From: Apiosordaria backusii
Taxonomy: Eukaryota; Ascomycota; Sordariomycetes; Sordariales; Lasiosphaeriaceae
Direction of reading: 5' to 3'
DNA length: 64,000 nucleotides
NCBI GenBank assembly: GCA_030549205.1
Contig: JAUKTV010000008.1
Span: forward strand, 1,674,001 to 1,738,000
Each line of letters starts with the position of its first letter. The first letter of the stretch is position 1. Below, one piece after another: positions 1-10,283 of this stretch. A program made the translations under genes and the position numbers. The notes beneath the pieces were generated by a model. That model ran no database searches, had not been told where the DNA came from, and saw only the letters and a program-made list of their open reading frames with translations.

Positions 1-223
1 CCCACGTGTTTGGAAGCTCAAGCGCTTCGCACGACATTGGCACTGATTCCTCTTCCCGGAGTCTCACAAGCTTAGCAGAACGAAGCAAGCAACAGTAATG
101 TAAACTTCCTTGATTTTCATGATGATAACTCTCAACAACCAATCCGCCAGCAGTAAACATTATGGTCTATATGTACCCTTCTCGAATGCATGTTTCCCAC
201 AATCAACCACCATGACTGTTTGC

Positions 224-1415
224 TTACTCCTCGCCTTCATGCTCCTCGCCCTCGTGTTCTTCCTCCTCGTGCACCTCTTCTTGTGGCTGCTCCTCCTCAT
301 GCACTTCCTCTGATGGTTGCTCGACCTCCTGAGCCTGTTCGCCTTCCTGGACCTGCTCACCCTCTTGGGTTTGCTCCTCTTGAGTCTCTTCCTGGGTCTG
401 CCCCTCCTGAGACTCACTGGTAGTATCCTGCACAGCCCCGATCAAACCATGCTCGTCCTGGCTCTCATCAGCACTATCGCTCGCACTCTCCTCAGCGCTG
501 CCGTCTTGAGCCTCCTCTGAGTTCTGCTGCTGACCCTCTTGTTGACCTTCAGCAGAAGCGTCCTCATCGTCGGCGTCATCATCGGCATCATCATCGTCAT
601 CAGCTTCATCGTCATCAGCTTCATCGTCCTCATCGTCTTGGCCCTCTCCAGGTGCAACTTGAGAATCCGCATCTGGCAACTCGTCCGAAGGACTGGCGAT
701 AATCAAAGATGCCGGATCAACCCTGACGATAGTTACGGGCTGGCACGTGGGGTTGCGCGGCTCACCACCAGAAACCCAGCCGACAGAGTTGAAGTAGTAG
801 GCACTGTACAGCACCCAGCAAGAATGCCAGTTGCGGAGCTGCCGCATGATGCTGCCATCTGTCGTTGTCGCGTTGGGATAGATATTGGGTCTGAACTTGG
901 AGTCGTCGTATGGAGCCGCGATGAAGAGAGTGTCATTGTCCCACCCGACTGGCGTGCCACCCTGGCTGGGCTGCGAGACACAGGAGTTAGCGCCTGGCAG
1001 AGTGACAACATGAGAGAAGCAAACTCACCGTAAACATGGGAACCGCAACGTTGCTTCCTGGTTCAAACATGAGGCTCATGGGCTCCGAAAGGCTGAAGGG
1101 TCCCTCGGCGGCAGTGACAGGTACCGACCATGTGAGGAAGCCAGTCTTGGATGGTTGGCCATTGACAATGGTGTAGTTGTAGAAGAAGCTCAAGGTAAAA
1201 TTGTTGACATCGTTGGAACCGATGCAAAGTCCTTCAATGGCGGCGCCTGCACGGCAGGTGGTGAGATAGTTGCCTTCAAGTGCGTCATTGTCGGCAGAGA
1301 CGACCCGAAGAAGAAAAGGACCTGTCTGATTGTAGGTTGTGCCTTGAAACTGAGCGAGGACAGAGCTGGATGAAATGAAGAGCGCAAGGCTGCTGAAGGC
1401 GAGTTTGGAAACCAT
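224..1415 (-). CDS. Secreted protein with long Glu/Asp-rich C-terminal tail, function unknown
   Basis: Two exons, 1415-1029 and 970-224, joined over a 58-nt intron (GTGAGT donor, CAG acceptor), give 377 residues. The chosen ATG at 1415 opens a classical signal peptide (MVSKLAF, a Ser/Leu-rich core, then VLA before QFQ), so the product should enter the secretory pathway; an ATG 19 codons upstream would bury this signal and was rejected. Residues about 22-190 look globular, with several N-x-S/T sequons and a Cys pair (TCRAG, GLCIG). The style recalls small uncharacterised secreted domains of Sordariomycetes (DUF7907-like), but I cannot confirm that family. From about residue 230 the chain becomes Asp/Glu/Gln-rich low complexity with imperfect repeats (QEGEQ, SEEVHEEEQ, EHEGEE) up to the stop. 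No GPI signal is visible at the C-terminus. Its upstream region is shared with the divergent RMD1-like gene. Gene structure is fairly sure; function is unknown. Confidence 0.75.
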
Positions 1416-2760
1416 TGTGGTGTAAATGTGAACAAACGAGAAAACTGATGATGCTGATATCTCCTGAATCAAAGTCCAAAAAATGGGGGAAGCTGGGCTG
1501 TAAAAGTTGACTGCGTTGGCGATGCTTGGTGATGATTTGGAGAAGAGAAGAGTTTAAGACTGCAGAGAAGAGAAGAGACGTCTTATAGAGACTCACATGG
1601 TTGACTTCTTTCCGCACCCATCGCGAAGGTGACGCAATCTGTGGCCGTCTGGAAGTCTTGTTGAGGGAAGGAGGGCCGTGTCTGGCCCAGGAACAAGGCC
1701 ATGGGAAGTGTTAACCGGGGAAGGAGGTCAACTGCAAGTGTTTAAATTGCAGGATGGGCGATAGAGCTCCAAGAGTGGTCGAAGGAAGGCATCTTCTCAT
1801 GGATGAGGACCACCTTCCCAATGTCTTTCAATATCGGCCGATGGGTCACCTTTCGGTTCCGCCTTGCGCCGACTTGGGCAAGAGTGGGCCACGTATGGAT
1901 GCCTTCCGTCTTCCCAGCTCTGATGGGAAAGTGTGCTTCTTTCCTCGAATGGAAAATTCGGGTCCATTTTTGCAGGGACGGAGGCAAGACACACGGCAAA
2001 CAGAAAATAGATCCCGCCTATGGCCCAGAATAACTGGGCAAGAATCATAACCACTGATCCATTTGCAAAAAGGCCAATTGAGGAAATTCAAGATGAGGCT
2101 ATTCCGATCGGGTGGGTCAGGGGTAAATCAACAAACGCTGGCGGTGACCAGGCAACTGGCTGTTGTTGATCAGATAACCACACCTGGCGATAACATTCAG
2201 ATATTGTCTCCTAACCTGAAGTCGGAACAATTGATTGACTATGTAAGCTACATGACAGTCGCCGAAGTCAACGGCTCACTTGCATACTGTGGTGTTGCTG
2301 TGGCTTTGTCACAGGCAAAGCCAAGGAAAACATAGCACCTGGACAGCAGCGCGAGCACATGATTTGTGGACCGAAGCCCACCAGAAGCATGCAAGTTTTA
2401 GCGCCATCCCCACAATCTTTGTTCAGCCAACCACAGCGAAAAACGGCTGCAATTGAGAAACTGGGTCTTCTGCAAACACTGTTCAGACGTCATCACCAAT
2501 CCCGTCCGCAACATTGGGAGAGTTGGAGAAACCTACCAGAACATTTTTACCACGGCGATCACTGATAAGCTTCACCAGTCCGCGAAGGAGCAGCCACGAT
2601 TGGCAACAAGACACAGTCTTTGCTTATCCCACCTTCAAATAAACACCCAGCGATAACCTCCCAATCGGCAGAACGATCGCTGTTTTCGGACTGGACTCTT
2701 GATTGGAAAACACAGCCGAGACCTCGTGTCTCATCACAACGCCCAGTTACTCAAATAAAA
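1416..2760. other. Intergenic region between divergent genes
   Basis: About 1.3 kb separates the secreted-protein start and the RMD1-like start, so it should hold both promoters. Open frames of 70-98 codons lie on both strands around 1742-2335. They overlap one another and have neither domain-like composition nor credible splice partners. A pyrimidine/purine-biased stretch with aagagaagag motifs (1540-1580) sits just upstream of the secreted-protein gene. I see no RNA gene. Confidence 0.6.
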
Positions 2761-4573
2761 ATGGCGAGCAACTCGGCGCCCATTGAAACAACTCCTCTTT
2801 TGTCAAACAGCTCCTCCACCTCCTCTGTCGAGCACTCATCACCCGAGTCGGCCATCCGACCTCCAAAACCACAGCGCAATGTCACCTTCAATCCAAATCC
2901 CGTCTCCAAGACGATCGAACCAGAGCAAGCATACCGCACCCAGCTGAGAATATCAGGGCATCACCACCAACACCAACACCAACCGCCCTTATCGCCCTCC
3001 AGCCCCTCAGCCATCAGCACTGGCGGGCTCGGGGGCGGCCCGCCCATGTTGTCCGCCCTAAACAATAAACTCCGCCGGCGCAATAGTCATGGCGGCGGAG
3101 CACCTAGCGGTGTGCTGCCCGTGACAGCTGGCCCAGGGCACCACCTCCCAAAGATTGGCCCTCAACGCAGCACGAAGAACGCCCAGAAGCTCAAGCTATT
3201 GCCAAATCCGGAGCTGGAGGATGACGCCGTCGACGAAGAAAGTGGGCGAGAGGTGTACTCACAATACACACGCATCAAGGACCCAACCGCCCGCAGAGAT
3301 GCCGCCCGTCTCGGCAAGGCCGACCGCGAGACACTACCCAGAGTCACAGCCTACTGCACAGCGAACAGATACCAGATGGACGGGCTGATGCGGTTCCTGA
3401 AGGGCAAGGGAAAAGGGCGCGGAGCAAATCCAAAGTTGATCGATGAATGCATCTACACCCCCTACAGCTACAGCTCAAAACAAATCGAACACTCCCGTCA
3501 AGAGCAGGTAATCGAAGTCCACTCCACCCCCGAAAGACGACACTCAACCGGCGAAGTCCCCGGCGCAGACGGCGAGGGTAGTTTCCACCAACAAGACCTC
3601 ATAGACCTCAGGAACGAAGCCGCAGAGGTGTACTCATCCGGGCAATACGGCAATGGGGCCCGTCATCAAAGCGTCGACGACCTACAACAACTAGGCGACA
3701 GCGTAGTAGCCACAGAAGGCGGCGACCGCCTGCAACCAATCGACTTTGACATAACGGTTCACACCCCAGAGGTGTTCTTCTTCAACTACGGCGTGGTGGT
3801 GATATGGGGCATGTCAGCGACCCAAGAGCAGCGGTTTCTGAAGGAGATTACCAAATTTGAGCTGGAGAAGCTGGGGCCGGATGATGTCGAGACGGAAAAG
3901 TTCAATTTTTACTATACGCACGAGTACCAACCGCGGATATACAACGATTTTATCACGTTGAGGGATAAGAGCAACTATATGACCAAGCTGGCGATTTCGC
4001 ATGCTTTGGCGCAGAGTGTCAAGGTACTTTCCCCCTTTTTCTCATTCTCTTACAAATTATTCACCAAAGTTTTAGACTTCTCTTTTCGAAGAACTCATCG
4101 CCTCCACGATCGAAGAGTGCAAAGACATACCCTCCCAGCTCGCCCTCACCGGCAAGATTGACCTCTCTCGTAGACAGATCAACATGCAGATCGGCGAGTT
4201 GTTCATCCTCCGAATCGGGGTCCACATGAACGGGAGCGTGCTGGATACCCCGGAGCTGTTTTGGGTCGAGCCGCAGCTGGAGCCGGTGTACCAGGCCGTG
4301 AGGAGTTATCTGGAGATGGACCAGCGGGTGGGGTTGCTGACGGAGAGGTTGGATGTGATTGCGGATTTGCTGGCGGTGCTGAAGGATCAATTGAGTCATG
4401 GGCATGGGGAGAAGTTGGAGTGGATTGGTAAGTTTTAAAAACAAACCACAAATGATGGGCAAGCGGGGCTTTGATGACTGACGTGAAATGCAATAGTGAT
4501 TATACTCATCGCGGCGGAGATTTTGGTCGCGCTGGTGAATATTGCTGTGGATTTGTATGTGGGTGTGGATTAG
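2761..4573 (+). CDS. rmd1: RMD1/Sif2-family (DUF155) membrane protein
   Basis: Exons 2761-4023, 4076-4427 and 4497-4573 (introns 52 and 69 nt; donors GTACTT and GTAAGT) encode 563 residues. The first in-frame ATG is at 2761. Residues 1-230 are a Ser/Pro/His-rich, probably disordered cytosolic region. The DUF155 core runs from about residue 235 (GKADRETLPRVTAYCTA) through FDITVHTPEVFFFNYGVVVIWGM and ends with an acidic/amphipathic helix region (MDQRVGLLTERLDVIADLLAVL). The last 25 residues form one hydrophobic segment (IILIAAEILVALVNIAVDLY), giving a tail-anchored topology. Family members include yeast Rmd1/Rmd8, S. pombe Sif2 and mitochondrial RMND1 relatives; the biochemical role is poorly defined. 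The second intron falls just before the anchor, so retaining it would yield a soluble form. Family assignment is confident; the exact paralog (Rmd1 versus Rmd8) is not. Confidence 0.92.
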
Positions 4574-5321
4574 TAGGTAGGTGGCTGGTTCAAAGGACAA
4601 GACAAGGCTATATATAATGGGAAGGAGAGGTGGGAGGGGCTCAAGAGATGGAGAAAGAAGTTTGCATCGTTTACTTTTTCTGCATCATATATACTCTTCA
4701 TGCTGTTATGGAGTTCTGGTGTGTGTGTGTGTGGTGTGCGGGACAGGCATAAGGCATATATATATAGGCTGGAGTTTCTTGGACGTTTTTCTGTCATTCC
4801 AATTGAGAGGGGTTACATGCGTTGACTTTGATTGATTGTACCTGCTGTTTTCTCAGTACCTAGTCAGCCCAAATCAGGTATTAGATGCATGTGCTGTACT
4901 TGTCAACTGGCTGACTTGGTTGCTGGCTTCGTACGGCGACACAGCTAGGATATGGCCACTGGTTAGAAAGCAACAGAGAAAGCGAGCAAATAATAGTAAT
5001 ATTACCTCCTCTAACACAAACACCATCACGTCTATCAACTTTTTACCCTTCTTTACTTTCTCAAGACCAACAATGGACATGTCTCTACTCAAAACAAGGA
5101 CTCACCGCGCTGTCCCAACTCTTGATACGAGTAGACCCCTATCTAGCTAAAAATACACACACAAGAGATCAATAATAAGAAAAGAAAAGCCCATTTCAGT
5201 GAACAAAAAGTACGCCCCCGACCCCATTTTCTCCATAATGATTAACAAAACCGCTTCCCATAATCCCATTTATTCCCCCCTTCATTCCCAAGCTCAAAAG
5301 CAAAAAAAAAAGAGAAGAATG
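4574..5321. other. Convergent 3' intergenic region
   Basis: This 0.75-kb stretch lies between the RMD1-like stop and the micro-ORF stop of the opposite gene and should hold both 3' UTRs. It contains a GT dinucleotide run near 4720-4740 and TATATATA near 4758. I see no coding signal. Confidence 0.6.
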
Positions 5322-5474
5322 TCACTCCTTCACGTAACGGATATTCCCATTCTTGTCGGTATAGATAACCCAGCCGGCCACAGTCCCGATGTTAGATATT
5401 GTCGGGACGGCGAGGACGAAGAAGACGAAGTGAATAACGAGAATGGCGCAGGCCGCTCGATTGACCGGAATCAT
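5322..5474 (-). CDS. Putative 50-residue single-pass membrane micro-ORF downstream of the INO80F/HMG gene
   Basis: An ATG at 5474 opens 50 codons. The product is a short polar start (MIPVNRAAC), one strongly hydrophobic segment (AILVIHFVFFVLAVPTI) and a tidy polar tail (IYTDKNGNIRYVKE). The ATG follows the TAG of the upstream HMG-box gene with a single base between them (TAG-G-ATG), in the +1 frame. The context has A at -3. This spacing would suit termination-reinitiation on one mRNA, or a separate short transcript. I recognise no family. The protein-like composition favours a real product, but at 50 codons chance cannot be excluded. Confidence 0.35.
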   Translation of the reverse strand: MIPVNRAACAILVIHFVFFVLAVPTISNIGTVAGWVIYTDKNGNIRYVKE

Positions 5475-5475
5475 C

Positions 5476-6576
5476 CTACTCCTCCTCCGGCTTATCCATC
5501 TGCGTCTCCTGATCTGAATCATACTCCCCCATCTCCACATCCCCCTGCTCATCCTTCTGCCTTGCCTCCTCCTCCTCCGTGGCATTCCCAGTCCCATTCT
5601 CCTTGCTCTTCTCTTCAGCTTCCTCGCTCTCTTTCTGCCGCTTTGCCGCCTCCGCCTCGGCGGCAGCAGTAGCAGCATCATACTCGCCCCTCTCCTTCTC
5701 ATACTGGGCCATATTCTCCCCCGCCCTCGTCTCAAACTCCCCCCTCTGCGTCTCGCTCAGATCCTTCCACCCCTGAGCAAGCTCCTCATCATCCACCTCC
5801 CGTCTCGACTCGTCTTCCTCGGTCTTATCGATATCAGTGGCGTCAGCGGTGGTGTTGTTGGCGGTAGCAGCAGCAGCCGTGTTTCTCTCATTGCAATAAA
5901 GCTCAAACGCATTCCCCGGCTTCTTCGGCGGCTCACGATGAACCCCATTCAACCCCCTACCCGCCAACCCCATCGAAAAAGCATCACTACTCGGCGAGTG
6001 AGAAGCCCCTGGATTCTGGCTGATAAACTGCGACGCCGCCAGCGAGGAAGAACCCGCCCCATTCCCACCAGCTTGACTACCCCCCGCTTGACTCCCGCTA
6101 CCATCCCCGCCACCACCAATCGGCAACATGGACGCCTTCCTATGGCCACGCTTCAATCTCAGAGGCTTTTCCTTGGGCTGTTTGTTCGAGCGCGACGGGG
6201 TTAGTCGATGGTCTCTCTCATTTTGTGACAGGTTGGAAAGAGTGATGCCGTTCCATCTCGGCGATAGAGATGATGGATGATGAGGACTTACAGTCGGTGG
6301 TGGGCTCGGGCTGCCGTCAGAGTCCTCCACGTTTGTGCTCGTGCGCTTGGCGAGTTGCTCGTAGAGGAAGGCGCGCTCGAGGCGGAGTTTTTCGATCTGC
6401 CGCTTGAGGCGGTTCAGGCGGACTCGGGAGGCATCGTTGGCTTTCTCGACTTCGTTGGTGCGCTGGCGGAGCTTGTTGCATTTTCTGCGGTAGGCTTCCT
6501 CCACGGTGGGAGGGAGGGGAGGGGGGATGGCGCTTGCTGGGGAGAGGGCGAAGGTTTGGTTAGTGAAGTCCTCCAT
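5476..6576 (-). CDS. nht1: INO80 complex subunit F/Nht1-like protein with coiled coil and HMG box
   Basis: The ATG at 6576 starts MEDFTNQ. A GTAAGT donor at 6291, a CTAAC branch site and a CAG acceptor at 6178 define a 114-nt intron, giving exons 6576-6292 and 6177-5476 and 328 residues. The intron length is a multiple of three and it has no stop, so unspliced RNA would still read through (366 residues). Residues about 27-80 are a basic coiled coil (EEAYRRKCNKLRQRT, RLNRLKRQIEKLRLERAF) matching the TFPT/INO80F domain of the INO80 chromatin remodeller. After a Gly/Ser linker, PPKKPGNAFELYCNERN and EELAQGWKDLSETQRGEFE form an HMG box split by an Ala/Asp/Glu-rich insertion of about 35 residues. 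The C-terminus is a Lys/Glu-rich acidic tail. S. pombe Nht1 is the expected homologue, acting in the nucleus. A micro-ORF begins one base past the stop. Confidence 0.85.
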   Translation of the reverse strand: MEDFTNQTFALSPASAIPPPLPPTVEEAYRRKCNKLRQRTNEVEKANDASRVRLNRLKRQIEKLRLERAFLYEQLAKRTSTNVEDSDGSPSPPPTVSPHHPSSLSPRWNGITLSNLSQNERDHRLTPSRSNKQPKEKPLRLKRGHRKASMLPIGGGGDGSGSQAGGSQAGGNGAGSSSLAASQFISQNPGASHSPSSDAFSMGLAGRGLNGVHREPPKKPGNAFELYCNERNTAAAATANNTTADATDIDKTEEDESRREVDDEELAQGWKDLSETQRGEFETRAGENMAQYEKERGEYDAATAAAEAEAAKRQKESEEAEEKSKENGTGNATEEEEARQKDEQGDVEMGEYDSDQETQMDKPEEE

Positions 6577-7171
6577 TTTGGGCGATGGGATGATGATGGT
6601 GATGACTCTGAGAAGATGATGGATGGTGTTTTGGGAAAAGCAATGCTAAATCTCGGAATTTGACGTAACGTACCTGGCGCCATGGTTGACGGTTGTAGAC
6701 TAAGTAAATCGGCGGATCGCAGTGGCGTTAAGAATTGGGCAGGGAAAGCGTTAAACGTAAAAAGAGGGTCGCAAGAGATAAGGATGATGGAATTCGATAC
6801 GCGCAGTTTTCGATTGTGTTTGGGAGCTCGGGACACCTTTTGGAAGCAAAGCAGGAACGAGGTCGGAATTGAGGCGCCTGGATCTTGATGCGTGAGAGTG
6901 CTTCGCGGCAGGCGCGACAAGGCTGAAGGTCCAGACGGGTCCACTGTTTTCTGGGGAGTTAGTGGAGGGTGGGGTGCTGACTTTACAGGTGGGCTTGGCC
7001 AAGGCTGCCTGCCGTTTTGTTGACTTGAGCTGCATTTCCTTCAACTTTTTTTGCGGGCCTCCACAGCGGGAAACAGCGGGCAGCTTGAATCGATTTGGTT
7101 TGACTCGCTAACCTTGGAAACGGCGACACCTCCTCCCCATCTAAGGCTCGCAACCCACGAGAAACACAGCC
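6577..7171. promoter_or_regulatory. Shared divergent promoter region, INO80F/HMG gene and CCT8
   Basis: The two start codons are 595 bp apart on opposite strands, so both promoters should lie here. On the minus strand an upstream ATG at 6682 starts a short frame not joined in phase to the main ORF, a possible uORF or 5' UTR exon. No canonical TATA box was picked out. The assignment rests on position only. Confidence 0.4.
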
Positions 7172-9084
7172 ATGTCTCTCAACATCCCAAATGCTCCCAA
7201 CGCCGGCCTTTTCAAGGGCGGCTACAACAAGTAAGTTTTTATTCAAAGCTTGTGAATGCTGGCTGCCTTGCTCCCCCCGCCTCATCTCGTCCCTGCCCCA
7301 CCATGCACTTGTGCTGCCCCTGAATGGCATCGCAACAACACATAGCAACCCGGCGCTGACCTCTGTCTGTTACTTTCTTGTTCTATAGCTACGATTCTGA
7401 AGATGGAGCTGTCCTCCGCAACATCGATGCCTGCCGCGCCATCTCGTCGACGGTCCAGACATCGTTGGGTCCCTATGGCCGCAACAAGATCGTCATCAAC
7501 CATCTCCAAAAGATGATCCTCACCTCCGACGCCGCCACCATCCTCCGCGAGCTCGATGTTGTCCACCCCGCCGCCAAGTTGCTCGTCATGGCCAGTCAGC
7601 AACAAGAGTCCGAGATGGGAGATGCCACCAACCTCGTTATCGTCCTCGCTGGCGAGCTCCTCAAGAAGGCGGAGGAGCTCTTGCGCATGGGTTTGAAGAC
7701 ATCCGACATCGTGACTGGGTACGAGCGGGCACAGAAGATTGCCCTCGACTTCCTTGACGAGCTCGAGATTGACAAGGTGGAGGATATCCGGACCCAGGAC
7801 GAGCTGAGCAAGGCTATCCGAACTGTCATCGCCAGCAAGCAGAACGGCAACGAGGAGTTCCTGGCCAAGATCGTCGCCGAGGCCGTGCTTGCCGTCCTCC
7901 CCAAGAACCCAGCCAACTTCAACGTCGACAACGTCCGTGTTGTCAAGATCATGGGTGGCAGCTTGGAGCAGAGCCGCGTCGTCAAGGGTATGGTCTTCCC
8001 CAAGGAGCCCAACGGGTCGGTGAAGAAGGCCAAGAAGGCCAAGGTCGGTGTCTTTACCTGCGCCATCGATACCAGCCAGACCGAGACCAAGGGCACCGTA
8101 TTACTACACAACGCCAAGGAGATGCTTGACTTCACAAAGGGCGAGGAGACACAGCTCGAGGCTGCCATCAAGGAGCTCTACGATGTCGGCATCCGTGTCG
8201 TCGTTGCGGGTTCCACGGTGGGCGAGCTGGCCTTGCATTACCTCAACCGCTACGGCATCCTGGTCATCAAGATTCTGAGCAAGTTTGAGCTCAGAAGAAT
8301 TTGCAGAGTCGTTGGTGCCACACCACTTGCCCGTCTTGGCGCCCCTATGCCTGACGAGATGGGTACCATCGACGTGGTGGAGACACAAGAGATTGGCGGT
8401 GACCGGGTGACAGTCTTCAGACAAGAGGATGAGGCCACAAGAACAGCCACCATTGTGCTCCGTGGAGCCACACAAAACCATCTCGACGACATCGAGCGTG
8501 CCGTCGATGACGGTGTCAATGTCGTCAAGGCCATTACAAGAGACGCCAGACTGGTGCCCGGTGCCGGTGCCACAGAGATTGAGCTTGTGGAGAGGATACA
8601 GGCTGTCGGTGACAAGACCCAGGGTCTCGCGCAGTATTCTATCAAGAAGTATGCCGAGGCCTTCGAGGTCGTGCCAAGGACTCTCGCTGAAAGCGCCGGT
8701 TTGGATGCCACCGAGGTTCTCAGTCGACTGTATGCTGCCCATCAGAAGCAGGATGGCTGGTCTGCAGGTGTTGATATTGAGGTATGTTTTTTCTCGCCAC
8801 TTTGATCTATGCGTCACTAACGGGTTATCCAGAACAACGACGGTACCTTCATCTTGGACGCCGAGGAAGAGGGCATTCTCGACCTGCTGGTGACCAAGCA
8901 ATGGGCCATCAAGCTCGCTACAGAGGCTGCCCGGACGGTGCTCTCGGTGGATCAGATTATTGTTGCCCGGCAGGCTGGTGGGCCCAAGCCTCCTGGACCC
9001 AACAAGGTGAGTTCCTATTAGATGAGAATGTGTCAACGATGACCAAATGCTAACATTTTATGACAGAACTGGGACGAAGACTGA
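7172..9084 (+). CDS. cct8: T-complex protein 1 subunit theta (CCT8)
   Basis: Four exons (7172-7230, 7389-8781, 8833-9006, 9067-9084; introns 158, 51 and 60 nt) give 547 residues, the normal size for a CCT subunit. CCT8 is one of eight paralogous subunits of the cytosolic group II chaperonin that folds actin, tubulin and WD40 proteins with ATP. Sequence signs include SLGPYGRNKIVINHLQKMILTSDAATIL (nucleotide-binding equatorial region), the apical and intermediate region with IGGDRVTVF, and the C-terminal equatorial stretch VPGAGATEIELVERI and NNDGTFILD. The phosphate-loop motif reads GDATN where the usual group II motif is GDGTT or GDGTN. The last exon codes only NWDED, giving the acidic tail. 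WD40 clients are encoded nearby (WRAP73-like), but this is probably coincidence. The gene shares its promoter region with the INO80F/HMG gene. Confidence 0.97.
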
Positions 9085-10283
9085 GGGCTATGCGCTTGAC
9101 AAATTACCAATGTCTTGGCCGGCTTGAAGGGGGAAAATGATTAAAAATCTGGGCAGATAGACTAGAGTGAATGCAAGTGTATAATGTTCGTGTCCAGACC
9201 CATCTCCACACTGTCTTGTCGGGTCTTGAGGTTGCTCAATGATGATATTTGCAAATGCTGGGTTTGGTTCTCAGTCAATGTTTCCACCCCGCTCGCTTTC
9301 TAGACGAGCCTATACTATATATCTTCCTCCTCATTGTTATGATTGATCTTTATTGGTCTTTCTCACCCAGCTGCATCAATCTAGGCAAACAATAAACAAT
9401 GCCGACAACCCCCTTTCCCACCCCCCCCCCCCCCTCACCACCTTCCTTCGCACTAAGCATCTGAGTCACCACAAGGACTCGGCCTTTATATATAGGTCTG
9501 GAAGTCGCCTCTCTCAGCGAAGTAGCTTAGCGTTACCACCATTTGCTTAGGTTCTTGTAAAGGAAAGTTGCCCCAGGGGGCAGCCGGTTGGTTGGCTTGT
9601 GTGTAAGGCCTACGGAGAGAACCATGCTAGATAGTAATGAGGGGGACACGAGGGCTGGATTACTAGGTACCTTTTGCTCTTTTTTCTTTTCTGGGCACGG
9701 GTAGGTGTCCCTTTTGATTCTTGATTTGGTGTTGTAATTCCTTTATATTATTATTTTTGAGTTTTCCTTGCCTTTTTTTGGAGTTCCTTGCCTTTTTTTT
9801 GGAGTTCCTTGCCATTTTTTTTGTTGACACCGAATCCCCCTTTTTTTTATCAGCTAGGTTGAACTGATTGGCGTGTGGACGAAAAAATTGGTATAGAATA
9901 AAATCACGACAGATCAAATAACAGTGTGTTGGTTCAGAGAAGTGGTAATCTGAGAGGGAATGATCCTTCAGACTGCTGCCCGTGCTCCCAAACATACCAT
10001 GACGATACTAGTCTGTCTCGAATAAACAAAAAAAAAAAAAGAAGCCCTTTTTATACATGCTGCTCTACAAGTCTTTCATAGATTACTGTACAAATACACA
10101 CCACCCCCCCCTCCCCCTTCCCCCCTTCTAACCAACCGTTCACAAAACATTCCCCCTTTTCCTAAATGTTTTACCTTATTTTTCTTCACCTCAGTTCTTC
10201 AACCTAAATCATACATACACATACATACAAATATTCCCCTCATCCATATTTCATTTTCCATCTAGTGTTAGACAAGGCAATGT
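9085..10283. other. Convergent intergenic region, rich in homopolymers
   Basis: About 1.2 kb lies between the CCT8 and mL46 stops. It holds a C-run near 9420-9435, the 21-bp tandem repeat at 9759-9823, an A-run near 10028 and pyrimidine tracts around 10100-10150. No gene was recognised. Confidence 0.6.
9759..9823. repeat. Three tandem copies of a ~21-bp unit
   Basis: The unit GAGTTCCTTGCC followed by seven to eight T and a G occurs three times in a row, with a TT insertion in the first copy and one A in the T-run of the third. It lies in the 3' flank between CCT8 and mL46 and probably arose by slippage. Confidence 0.85.
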
